Shown here: in pieces, positions 1 to 5,030 of the stretch
Layout: each line of letters starts with the position of its first letter
How positions within the stretch are numbered: position 1 is the first letter of the stretch
Assembly: GCA_015654605.1 (NCBI GenBank)
Contig: JAATGO010000368.1
Span: 1 to 5,030, forward strand
Reading direction: 5' to 3'
Origin: Betaproteobacteria bacterium
Lineage (GTDB): Bacteria; Pseudomonadota; Gammaproteobacteria; Burkholderiales; Burkholderiaceae
Length of the DNA: 5,030 bases
Position numbers and translations under genes: made by a program
Notes under the pieces: model-generated
What the model was told of the DNA's origin: nothing
Seen by the model: only the letters and a program-made list of their open reading frames with translations
Database searches by the model: none

Positions 1-190
1 CTGCTGGCTGCAAAACAATATCTTTGTCCAGAGTTAACTTTTTATCTGCCCACTGTGCAGACATCATCTGTACACAAGTGACTTTATCTCGTGCGTCTGT
101 CAATATAAGACACGCCAATGCCATACTACGCAATTCCGTCCCCAAACCAGCCATCGCAGCAGGGAAATATGGTGTCAATGAAACATTCAT
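1..190 (-). CDS. Probable DUF455 ferritin-like domain protein, N-terminal 63 codons only
   Basis: This reading frame is open on the minus strand from ATG at 190 to the window edge, so the C-terminal part is missing. The residues include MAGLGTELRSMALACLILTD, followed by ARDKV and, further on, a WADKKLTLDKD segment. The pattern of an ELR near the start, an alanine/leucine-rich helix, then a short D-x-x-x-K turn resembles the beginning of DUF455 family proteins, which have a ferritin-like (diiron-type helical bundle) fold and no firmly established function. The metal-ligand region would lie beyond the window, so it cannot be checked. An alternative start is the ATG at 154 (Met13), which would put the ELR motif closer to the N-terminus as in other members. 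Neither start has a clear ribosome binding site. The gene is divergent from the gamma carbonic anhydrase gene, a neighbourhood I associate with betaproteobacteria. The gene is likely real; the family call is moderate. Confidence 0.6.
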   Translation of the reverse strand, partial: MNVSLTPYFPAAMAGLGTELRSMALACLILTDARDKVTCVQMMSAQWADKKLTLDKDIVLQPA

Positions 191-208
191 GCTATCACAG
201 GTAAAATA

Positions 209-240
209 TAGGTTTATCAGGATATAGTTATCCTGACCTA
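209..240. repeat. Inverted repeat in the divergent intergenic region (candidate operator or leader hairpin)
   Basis: TCAGGATA (217-224) and TATCCTGA (229-236) are a perfect 8-bp inverted repeat around a 4-nt spacer. TAGGT (209-213) and ACCTA (236-240) could pair outside it if the inner stem is shortened by one pair, leaving a 4-nt bulge. The element sits midway in the 76 bp between two divergent start codons (190 and 267). No T-run follows either arm, so it is not a terminator. TATAGT (223-228) lies inside it and resembles a -10 box, but no good -35 box is found at the right distance. A protein-binding dyad controlling one or both genes is possible; the binding factor is unknown. Confidence 0.45.
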
Positions 241-250
241 GGGTTAATCG

Positions 251-256
251 AGGAGG
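251..256 (+). promoter_or_regulatory. Strong Shine-Dalgarno site for the gamma carbonic anhydrase gene
   Basis: AGGAGG lies 10 nt before the ATG at 267. It is the only near-perfect ribosome binding site in the window and fixes this start. The other complete genes here have weak or no such site. Confidence 0.85.
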
Positions 257-266
257 CAATCTTATT

Positions 267-791
267 ATGGCAATCTACCAATTAGAACAAGATATACCAG
301 AAATAGCCGACACTGCCTATGTGGCAGAGTCGGCAGCAGTCATTGGCAAAGTACATCTGAAAGCTCATGCTAGCGTATGGTTTGGCACCACCATTCGGGG
401 AGACAATGAATTGATCTCTATCGATGAAAACAGTAACGTGCAGGAAAATGCGGTTCTCCATACCGATATCGGTTACCCCTTGCATATCGGTAAAAATGTC
501 ACCATTGGGCATCAAGTTATGTTGCATGGCTGCACTATTGGCGACAACTCCCTCATTGGCATTCAGGCGGTAGTGCTCAACGGCGCCAAAATCGGTAAAA
601 ACAGCCTGGTCGGCGCTGGAGCACTAGTCACAGAAGGAAAGCAATTTCCTGATAATTCACTGATTATTGGTGCTCCTGCAAAAGCCGTACGCTCTCTGAC
701 AAAAGAAGATCTCGCCCGTATGCGCGAAGGTACTGACAGTTACGTGGAACGCGCACAATTGTTTAAAACATCTCTGAAACGTATCGACTAA
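267..791 (+). CDS. yrdA: Gamma carbonic anhydrase family protein (YrdA/CamH-like, left-handed beta-helix)
   Basis: The 174-residue protein is a left-handed parallel beta-helix (hexapeptide repeat) protein of the gamma-class carbonic anhydrase family, whose enzymes hydrate CO2 as cytoplasmic trimers. Hexapeptide turns run from about residue 20 to 140, for example IGKNVTIGHQ, IGDNSLIG and IGKNSLVGAG, followed by a C-terminal helix (about 145-172). The three metal-binding histidines are present as H65, H82 and H87; the last two keep the five-residue spacing of the archaeal enzyme Cam. The active-site R44, D46 and Q59 (IRGDN and NVQENAVLH) are also kept. The acidic loop carrying the proton-shuttle glutamate of Cam is absent, as in CamH/YrdA-type members, many of which have little or unproven carbonic anhydrase activity. 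So the fold and metal site are secure and catalysis is not. The start is set by AGGAGG at 251-256. It precedes hslO by 40 bp on the same strand and probably shares its transcript. Confidence 0.93.
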   Translation: MAIYQLEQDIPEIADTAYVAESAAVIGKVHLKAHASVWFGTTIRGDNELISIDENSNVQENAVLHTDIGYPLHIGKNVTIGHQVMLHGCTIGDNSLIGIQAVVLNGAKIGKNSLVGAGALVTEGKQFPDNSLIIGAPAKAVRSLTKEDLARMREGTDSYVERAQLFKTSLKRID

Positions 792-831
792 TGCTAACGC
801 CCAAATTGTTTTATTTTTTCTTTACCGTCCG

Positions 832-1767
832 ATGAAAGAAACGATGATAGTAGATACGTTACAAAAATTCACCGTTGACAATGCGCCAGTACGTGGAGAG
901 TTAATCGAACTTTCCACCACCTGGCAACAGGTGCTCTCACGCCACAACTATCCATCAGCAGTACGCACGCTCTTGGGTGAAATGCTAGCAGCATCTGCGC
1001 TATTGACCGCCAATTTAAAATTCAATGGTGCGCTGATCATGCAAATTTATGGTGATGGGCCGGTCAAACTGCTGGTTGTCGAGTGCGATGCTGACTTGCG
1101 CATGCGTGCGACCGCCAAGCTCACGGAAAATGCCGTGATAGATGATGCCGCGACCCTGACACAGATGGTCAATGCCAATGGACAAGGTCGCTTTGCCATT
1201 ACGCTTGATCCCAAAGACAAGCTACCTGGACAACAAGCCTATCAAGGTATCGTTCCGCTAGATGGTGACAATACAGCAACGGTAATTGAAAATTATATGC
1301 TGCGCTCAGAGCAACTTGATACGCGTTTGTGGCTTGCTGCCAATGACAACGTATCACGCGGCCTGTTATTGCAAAAGCTACCGGTCGAAGGTGGCTCACA
1401 ACCTCACGACGATCAGTTGGAAGCATGGAATCGTCTAGTTTTTCTCGCCAGCACACTGCACACTCCAGAATTACTTGAAACAAATATCAAAAGCCTGATG
1501 CACAAATTATTTTGGGAGGAAACGTTGCGCGTATTTGACCCCGTGCACCCTCAATTCCACTGTAGCTGCTCACGAGAAAAAGTAGGGAATATGCTCAGAA
1601 TGTTAGGAAAAGAAGAAATCGACGATGCGCTTTCTACGCTAAAAACTCTCAATATTGACTGCGATTTTTGTGGCTTACACTACGAGTTCGACGCCATTGA
1701 CTGCGCTCACCTCTTTGCCGATACATTACCTGTCAAGAGTCAGCCAAACAGTAATATCAAACATTGA
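832..1767 (+). CDS. hslO: Redox-regulated 33-kDa chaperone Hsp33
   Basis: Hsp33 is a cytosolic holdase, inactive when reduced with zinc bound and activated by oxidation such as hypochlorite or peroxide, when disulfides form and the C-terminal domain unfolds. The N-terminal domain is recognised from VRGELIELS (residues 20-28), SAVRTLLGEMLAASALL (42-58) and the IYGDGPVKLLVVE stretch (72-84). The C-terminal redox switch is complete: C244-S-C246 and C277-D-F-C280, the CxC and CxxC zinc ligands, spaced about 30 residues apart. Two further cysteines, C85 and C291, are outside this motif. The length of 311 residues is somewhat longer than E. coli Hsp33 (292), partly from a polar tail after C291. The start is uncertain: ATG 832 has no Shine-Dalgarno, only a T-rich tract upstream (about 809-823). 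ATG 844 (Met5) has a weak GAAAG upstream and gives an N-terminus closer to E. coli. It lies 40 bp after the carbonic anhydrase gene and converges on rsuA. Confidence 0.96.
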   Translation: MKETMIVDTLQKFTVDNAPVRGELIELSTTWQQVLSRHNYPSAVRTLLGEMLAASALLTANLKFNGALIMQIYGDGPVKLLVVECDADLRMRATAKLTENAVIDDAATLTQMVNANGQGRFAITLDPKDKLPGQQAYQGIVPLDGDNTATVIENYMLRSEQLDTRLWLAANDNVSRGLLLQKLPVEGGSQPHDDQLEAWNRLVFLASTLHTPELLETNIKSLMHKLFWEETLRVFDPVHPQFHCSCSREKVGNMLRMLGKEEIDDALSTLKTLNIDCDFCGLHYEFDAIDCAHLFADTLPVKSQPNSNIKH

Positions 1768-1780
1768 CATAAGCCGTGTA

Positions 1781-1830
1781 CCATACCAGCAAATATAGCG
1801 ACGCCATTGTCACTATCTTGCTGGTAATGG
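1781..1830. terminator. Long hairpin between convergent hslO and rsuA (candidate bidirectional terminator without T-run)
   Basis: TACCAGCAA (1784-1792) pairs perfectly with TTGCTGGTA (1818-1826). Outside it CCA (1781-1783) pairs TGG (1828-1830) with A1827 bulged. Inside it ATAG (1795-1798) pairs CTAT (1813-1816), and GAC (1800-1802) pairs GTC (1809-1811) around a 6-nt loop. That makes about 19 base pairs broken only by small bulges and one mismatch. It lies in the 96-bp gap between the two stop codons and so could act on both strands, but neither 3' flank has a T-run. A second small repeat, TAGTG (1832-1836) with CACTA (1850-1854), follows it. It could end transcription with help, or stabilise 3' ends. 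Confidence 0.55.
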
Positions 1831-1863
1831 CTAGTGCAGTTACTAAAGCCACTACCACGGATA

Positions 1864-2580
1864 TCATTCTGCTCTCAACAAAGCAAGTTGTTCCTGCTCT
1901 AGGTAACACCACTGCCCCTCTTTAAGATGTAAAGCATCCAGCTGCAACGCGCCAATGGCAGTACGTCGTAAGCCAAGACAATGGTTGCCCGCCGCTGCAA
2001 GCATCCGTTTAACTTGATGATATTTTCCTTGCTCCAACACAATTTGCAGCAGGTGTGTATCTAATGGGATGCAAGATAATGCTTTCAATGGAGCAGGCTC
2101 ATCGTGCAATTGCACACCTGCCAGCAACTGCGTAATCAGCGCTTCACTGACTGGCTCATGTGTTGTGGCTGCATAGACTTTAGGCACATGGTATTTAGGC
2201 GAAGACTGCCGATGAATAAAAGCCCCGTCATCAGACATCAGCAACAATCCCGTCGTGTCATGATCTAGTCGACCAACTGGTTGTACCTCTCTCCAAGTAA
2301 ACTGTTCCGGCAAAATCGACAATACGCCAGGATGATGGCTAGGCTTACGTGAACACTCAATATTGGGTGGTTTATTGAGTGCAATGTACACGTGCTCGCG
2401 ATAAGTCCATTCCTCATCAAACAAATGAAACTTCAGGCCTTCAGTGACTGGTGCCGCACGATAATCGCCAATGACATCACCATCTACAGTCACTTCGCCG
2501 TCTTCTATCAAAGAACGACAATATTTACGCGAACCAAATCCCTGCGATTGCAGGATACGATCCCAACTTAACTTACTCAT
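1864..2580 (-). CDS. rsuA: 16S rRNA pseudouridine(516) synthase RsuA
   Basis: RsuA converts U516 of 16S rRNA to pseudouridine on small-subunit precursors. The 238-residue protein starts with an S4 RNA-binding domain (about 4-50; SWDRILQSQGFGSRKYCRSL then GEVTVDG). The RsuA-family catalytic domain follows: ALNKPPNIECSRKPSHHPGV (67-86), the signature GRLDHDTTGLLLMSDDG (103-119) with catalytic D106, the SPKYHVPKVY stretch (127-136), and the GKYHQVKRMLAAAGN segment (185-199). The tract with HHPGVLSIL and the overall length match RsuA (231 residues in E. coli) better than the longer RluB, RluE or RluF relatives, though specificity within the family is read from similarity only. The ATG at 2580 has no evident Shine-Dalgarno. 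It begins 24 bp after the trmJ stop on the same strand, so translation may depend on co-transcription with trmJ. The gene ends with TGA and faces hslO across a long hairpin. Confidence 0.92.
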   Translation of the reverse strand: MSKLSWDRILQSQGFGSRKYCRSLIEDGEVTVDGDVIGDYRAAPVTEGLKFHLFDEEWTYREHVYIALNKPPNIECSRKPSHHPGVLSILPEQFTWREVQPVGRLDHDTTGLLLMSDDGAFIHRQSSPKYHVPKVYAATTHEPVSEALITQLLAGVQLHDEPAPLKALSCIPLDTHLLQIVLEQGKYHQVKRMLAAAGNHCLGLRRTAIGALQLDALHLKEGQWCYLEQEQLALLRAE

Positions 2581-2604
2581 GATTGATTTTGCCAGTCATT
2601 TCCA

Positions 2605-3405
2605 TCACTTATTTCCCTCACCTATTGTCGTTACCTTGCTATTTTTACCGTCTTTTTTCGGCTGCAATATTTGGCGAGCAATGCCACGCAAGATGTTAAC
2701 CTCTTCGGTTTCCAACTGAGTTCGCGCAAATAATCGCTTAAGACGTGGCATCAATTTCTTGGGACTATCTGGATGTAAAAATCCTATTGCCGTCAAGGCC
2801 TGCTCTAGATGAGCGAACATCCCATCAACCTCTACCACACTAGCAAGCTCTCCCTGGAAACCAACGTCGCTATCTGGATGATCATTTCCCATTGTCGCCA
2901 TTCGGCACTCATATGCCATGATCTGCACTGCTTGCGCCAAATTCAGTGATGAATAATCCAGATTAGCAGGTATATTAATCAAAACATTACACTTTTGTAC
3001 CCATTCGTTAGACAAACCAAAGCGCTCGCTACCAAACACCAGAGCAGTAGTAAGCCCTTCGTCTTGCGCTAATTGAAAAGCTAACGCACGTGGTGTAGTC
3101 ACCGGTGGCGAAAATTCACGTAATCTGGCACTCACAGCTGCGGCAAAATTGCATCCCTGCAAAGCCTCTTCCATCGTTGAAACCAGCTGTGCTGCCGCCA
3201 GCACATCTTGTGCCCCACTAGCGAAAGCGATTGCCTGACTTTCTTGCAAAACCTGTGGAAAACGTGGATTCACCAGCACCAATTGCCCAAAACCCATCGT
3301 TTTGATCGCCCTGGCGACTGCGCCAACGTTACCTGGGCTACTGGTCTCGACCAATACGAAACGTAAGCGATTGAAAACAGAATTTTCGATTTTATGCATG
3401 TTCAT
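2605..3405 (-). CDS. trmJ: tRNA (cytidine/uridine-32-2'-O)-methyltransferase TrmJ (SPOUT family)
   Basis: TrmJ methylates the 2'-OH of nucleotide 32 in the tRNA anticodon loop using S-adenosylmethionine, as a dimeric SPOUT enzyme with a trefoil knot. Visible family motifs are VLVETSSPGNVGAVARAIK (17-35), which holds the motif-1 N26 and R32 (the counterpart of the essential Arg23 of E. coli); LVFGSERFGLSNE (122-134), the cofactor-binding motif 2; and YSSLNLAQAVQIMAYE (151-166), motif 3. The C-terminal extension typical of TrmJ follows, with HLEQAL (199-204), RLKRLFAR (221-228) and EEVNILRGIARQI (234-246). The length of 266 is a little above E. coli TrmJ (246), the excess being an N-terminal segment and a charged tail. 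The start may be ATG 3405 or ATG 3399 (Met3); neither has a clear Shine-Dalgarno. The gene is divergent from suhB and is followed by rsuA after 24 bp, giving a probable two-gene RNA-modification operon. Confidence 0.94.
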   Translation of the reverse strand: MNMHKIENSVFNRLRFVLVETSSPGNVGAVARAIKTMGFGQLVLVNPRFPQVLQESQAIAFASGAQDVLAAAQLVSTMEEALQGCNFAAAVSARLREFSPPVTTPRALAFQLAQDEGLTTALVFGSERFGLSNEWVQKCNVLINIPANLDYSSLNLAQAVQIMAYECRMATMGNDHPDSDVGFQGELASVVEVDGMFAHLEQALTAIGFLHPDSPKKLMPRLKRLFARTQLETEEVNILRGIARQILQPKKDGKNSKVTTIGEGNK

Positions 3406-3563
3406 TTAAAATAGCGACATCGCGCTTCCTGCAATAAAGGAGTAAGTATCTTCGCTAGGACAGGATAGAATAAACTAGAGGTTTACCTGTTTTTAGCCTA
3501 TTGTGCGCATTGCTCATTAACTTCATTCATTATCGTGTTTCGGTGTTTTTCACAGGTATCTCC

Positions 3564-3579
3564 TGTCAAATAATTGACA
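3564..3579. repeat. Dyad TGTCAA-ATAA-TTGACA upstream of suhB
   Basis: TGTCAA (3564-3569) and TTGACA (3574-3579) form a perfect 6-bp inverted repeat around ATAA. The right arm is identical to the consensus sigma-70 -35 box. An adjoining short repeat, ACAGG (3552-3556) with CCTGT (3562-3566), overlaps its left arm. The position would suit a repressor or activator site over the suhB promoter. No known regulator is assigned, and the dyad is short enough to be chance. Confidence 0.35.
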
Positions 3580-3604
3580 TCTGGCATGAATTGCCTGCGA
3601 TACT
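3574..3604 (+). promoter_or_regulatory. Candidate sigma-70 promoter of suhB
   Basis: TTGACA at 3574-3579 matches the -35 consensus fully. GATACT at 3599-3604 matches TATAAT at four of six positions with a 19-nt spacer, longer than the ideal 17. Transcription would begin near 3611, giving a leader of about 26 nt before the ATG at 3637. The promoter is plausible by position but the -10 box and spacing are weak. Confidence 0.35.
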
Positions 3605-3636
3605 ACCAGAACACCATTTTAACGGAACCTAGAGGT

Positions 3637-4434
3637 ATGATTATCCCTCCCATGCTTAATACGGCGATTAAAGCTGCTCGCCGCGCTGCTACCATTATCA
3701 ACCGCGCCTCATTTGATGTCTCTCTGCTACAGGTCACCAAGAAACAACACAATGATTTTGTAACTGAGGTCGACAAAGCGGCTGAAGACGCTATTATCGA
3801 AGTATTAAAAAATGCCTATCCTGAACATGCCATCTTGGCAGAAGAGTCTGGTGCGTCTAGCAACTTGCATGATGCAGCGGAAAATGTCTGGATTATCGAC
3901 CCTCTGGACGGTACGACCAATTTCATTCATGGATTTCCTCAATACTGCGTATCAATTGCTCTACAGCAACGCGGTCAAATTACGCAAGCTGTCGTCTATG
4001 ATCCAACCCGTAATGATTTATTCACCGCATCCAAGGGTTCTGGTGCCTACCTGAATGAAAAACGCATTCGCGTGAGCAAGCGTGACAAAATCGCCGATGC
4101 CCTGATTGGTACCGGCTTTCCATTCAGGGATACCAATGGCCTCGACGAATATCTGAACATGTTTCGCGTCATGACAGAAAATTGTGCAGGTCTGCGCCGC
4201 CCTGGTGCTGCTGCGCTAGACTTGGCTTATGTAGCAGCCGGGCGACTCGATGGTTTCTTCGAGAAAGGATTAAAACCCTGGGATATTGCTGCTGGCTCGC
4301 TGCTCATTACCGAAGCAGGAGGAATTGTCGGCACTTTTAGCGGAGAATCCGACTATCTCTATAAAGGAGATGTACTCGCAGGAAATCCCAAGATATTTTC
4401 TCAGCAAGTCAATTTACTGTCAGAATTTGCGTAA
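3637..4434 (+). CDS. suhB: Inositol-1-monophosphatase family protein SuhB
   Basis: The 265-residue protein belongs to the Mg-dependent inositol monophosphatase family. In E. coli SuhB also joins the NusA/rRNA antitermination complex and supports 16S rRNA maturation; whether this homologue does so is inference. The metal-site residues are all present: E69 in AEESG, D88 and D91 in [12 protein letters not shown] (85-96), and D216 in the [11 protein letters not shown] motif (213-223). The segments [12 protein letters not shown] (39-50) and [20 protein letters not shown] (187-206) follow E. coli SuhB closely, and the length is near its 267. The reading frame is open upstream to a TTG at 3574, but that adds 21 unrelated residues. 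ATG 3637 gives [17 protein letters not shown], matching the family N-terminus MHPMLN. ATG 3652 (Met6) is a further option. GGA at 3624-3626 is a weak ribosome binding site. It is divergent from trmJ and followed by a strong terminator. Confidence 0.94.
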   Translation: MIIPPMLNTAIKAARRAATIINRASFDVSLLQVTKKQHNDFVTEVDKAAEDAIIEVLKNAYPEHAILAEESGASSNLHDAAENVWIIDPLDGTTNFIHGFPQYCVSIALQQRGQITQAVVYDPTRNDLFTASKGSGAYLNEKRIRVSKRDKIADALIGTGFPFRDTNGLDEYLNMFRVMTENCAGLRRPGAAALDLAYVAAGRLDGFFEKGLKPWDIAAGSLLITEAGGIVGTFSGESDYLYKGDVLAGNPKIFSQQVNLLSEFA

Positions 4435-4468
4435 GTATCGTACGACAAGAAGATGGAATGCCAATTCA

Positions 4469-4492
4469 ACGTGTCAATGCAGCATGACACGT
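4469..4492. repeat. Short hairpin downstream of suhB
   Basis: ACGTGTCA (4469-4476) and TGACACGT (4485-4492) are a perfect 8-bp inverted repeat around an 8-nt loop. It lies 34 bp after the suhB stop and 17 bp before the strong terminator stem. No T-run follows, so it is not a terminator alone. It may add a second stem to the suhB 3' end or be a binding dyad. Confidence 0.45.
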
Positions 4493-4509
4493 GCGTGCGC
4501 AATCACCGC

Positions 4510-4558
4510 GCTATTGTTCGCATCAATGAAATTCTTGATGCGAACAATAGCACTTTTT
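4510..4558 (+). terminator. Strong intrinsic terminator after suhB
   Basis: GCTATTGTTCGCATCAA (4510-4526) and its exact reverse complement (4535-4551) form a 17-bp perfect stem with an 8-nt loop TGAAATTC. Two nucleotides later comes TTTTT (4554-4558). The T-run is only on the plus-strand side, so it acts on transcripts from suhB. It ends 16 bp before the next start codon. Confidence 0.88.
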
Positions 4559-4574
4559 ACTTCGGATAGTAACA

Positions 4575-5030
4575 ATGCCATTTGCACTTAGCGCTGGCCG
4601 ACGTATTTATTATCAGACCATCGGCAATGGCCCCCCGCTATTACTGCACCACGGCTTTACCAGTAGTTCACAGGCATGGCGTTTCTTTGGTTTTACCAAT
4701 ATCCTGCAAAAACAATATCAGCTCATCATGCCAGACGCATTAGGTCATGGTCTGAGCGATAAACCAAGAGACTCATTGGCCTATACTTTGCAACAGCGTA
4801 GCGCCGATATCATTGCAGTATTAGATGATCTGCAACTGGAACAAACGCACTATCTCGGTTATTCAATGGGTGGCTGGGTTGGTTATGGGTTAGCGTTACA
4901 GGCACCACAGCGACTACGTTCACTGATGCTGGGAGCAGCCCACCCCTACCCTGACCATAGCTGGAATGCCTTCACCAATATTGATGGCACGGATCCTGAG
5001 GCATTTATTCATGCCTTTGAAACTATGCTC
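4575..5030 (+). CDS. Alpha/beta-hydrolase fold protein, N-terminal 152 codons only
   Basis: The frame is open from ATG 4575 to the window edge, so the gene continues to the right. Features of the alpha/beta-hydrolase fold are in order: LLLHHGFTSSS (22-32) with the HG oxyanion-hole motif, PDALGHGLSDKP (53-64), and the nucleophile elbow GYSMGG (95-100) with Ser97 in GxSxG, then the LRSLMLGAAHPYP strand (about 118-130). The catalytic acid and histidine would lie beyond the window. The family includes esterases, lipases, C-C hydrolases and peroxidases, and the fragment does not tell which. The start has GGA at 4564-4566, 8 nt upstream, as a modest ribosome binding site. It follows the suhB terminator by 16 bp, leaving no room for a full promoter between them, so expression may rely on read-through or a promoter within the 4435-4550 region. 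No signal peptide is seen, suggesting a cytosolic enzyme. Confidence 0.9.
   Translation, partial: MPFALSAGRRIYYQTIGNGPPLLLHHGFTSSSQAWRFFGFTNILQKQYQLIMPDALGHGLSDKPRDSLAYTLQQRSADIIAVLDDLQLEQTHYLGYSMGGWVGYGLALQAPQRLRSLMLGAAHPYPDHSWNAFTNIDGTDPEAFIHAFETML

Noticed and set aside
24..227. Plus-strand open frame of 67 codons at the left edge.
   Set aside because: It lies opposite the DUF455-like frame and runs into the intergenic repeat; its protein has no recognisable pattern.
2471..2719. Plus-strand frame of 82 codons opposite the rsuA start and trmJ end.
   Set aside because: It is antisense to two well-supported genes and has no family-like pattern.
3461..3467. CAGGATA recurs here and at 2551-2557, echoing the arm of the 217-236 dyad.
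   Set aside because: Only seven bases are shared, one copy is inside rsuA coding sequence, and neither has the inverted partner; chance is sufficient.
3406..3573. Search of the trmJ-suhB gap for a small RNA, riboswitch or a clear trmJ promoter.
   Set aside because: A weak minus-strand TTGCAG/TATTTT pair and short palindromes such as AGGT-TT-ACCT are present, but spacing and lengths are too poor to support a call.
3581..3598. TGGCATG-AA-TTGC upstream of suhB resembles a sigma-54 -24/-12 promoter.
   Set aside because: The two elements are two bases too close (N2 instead of N4 between TGGCAYG and TTGC), so the GG and GC are not one helical turn apart as sigma-54 requires.
4286..4591. Plus-strand frame of 101 codons overlapping the suhB end, the terminator and the hydrolase start.
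   Set aside because: It is in another frame of suhB and crosses a perfect terminator hairpin; the protein looks like random translation.

Overview
The window looks like an ordinary chromosomal housekeeping segment of a Gram-negative proteobacterium, most likely a betaproteobacterium. The support is similarity recognised by eye plus gene order. A DUF455-like gene divergent from a gamma-carbonic-anhydrase-like gene followed by hslO, and trmJ divergent from suhB, are arrangements I associate with betaproteobacteria. Base composition looks moderate and even throughout. I see no tRNA, rRNA, CRISPR array, insertion sequence, phage gene or sign of recent transfer.

Layout from left to right. Positions 1-190 hold the 5' part of a minus-strand gene, probably a DUF455 ferritin-like protein, cut by the window edge. 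A 76-bp divergent intergenic region with an inverted repeat separates it from a plus-strand pair: a gamma-class carbonic anhydrase family protein (267-791) and the redox-regulated chaperone Hsp33 (832-1767). A 50-nt hairpin-forming sequence lies in the gap between hslO and the convergent minus-strand pair trmJ-rsuA (3405 down to 1864). These two encode a tRNA 2'-O-methyltransferase and a 16S rRNA pseudouridine synthase, 24 bp apart and probably co-transcribed. A 231-bp divergent region then leads to suhB (3637-4434), an inositol monophosphatase family gene. After suhB come two hairpins, the second a very strong intrinsic terminator (17-bp perfect stem followed by five T). The window ends inside an alpha/beta-hydrolase gene (4575 to edge).

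Functionally, rsuA, trmJ and suhB share an RNA theme: 16S rRNA pseudouridylation, tRNA wobble-loop methylation and, from E. coli knowledge, rRNA antitermination and maturation by SuhB. Hsp33 is an oxidative-stress chaperone. A DUF455 ferritin-like protein beside it would fit a loose stress or metal theme, but that is inference only.

No undescribed system is evident. The points worth a second look are non-coding: three hairpin or dyad structures in intergenic regions, a start-site correction for suhB where the longest-ORF TTG start coincides with a TTGACA box, and missing Shine-Dalgarno sequences at hslO, trmJ and rsuA.
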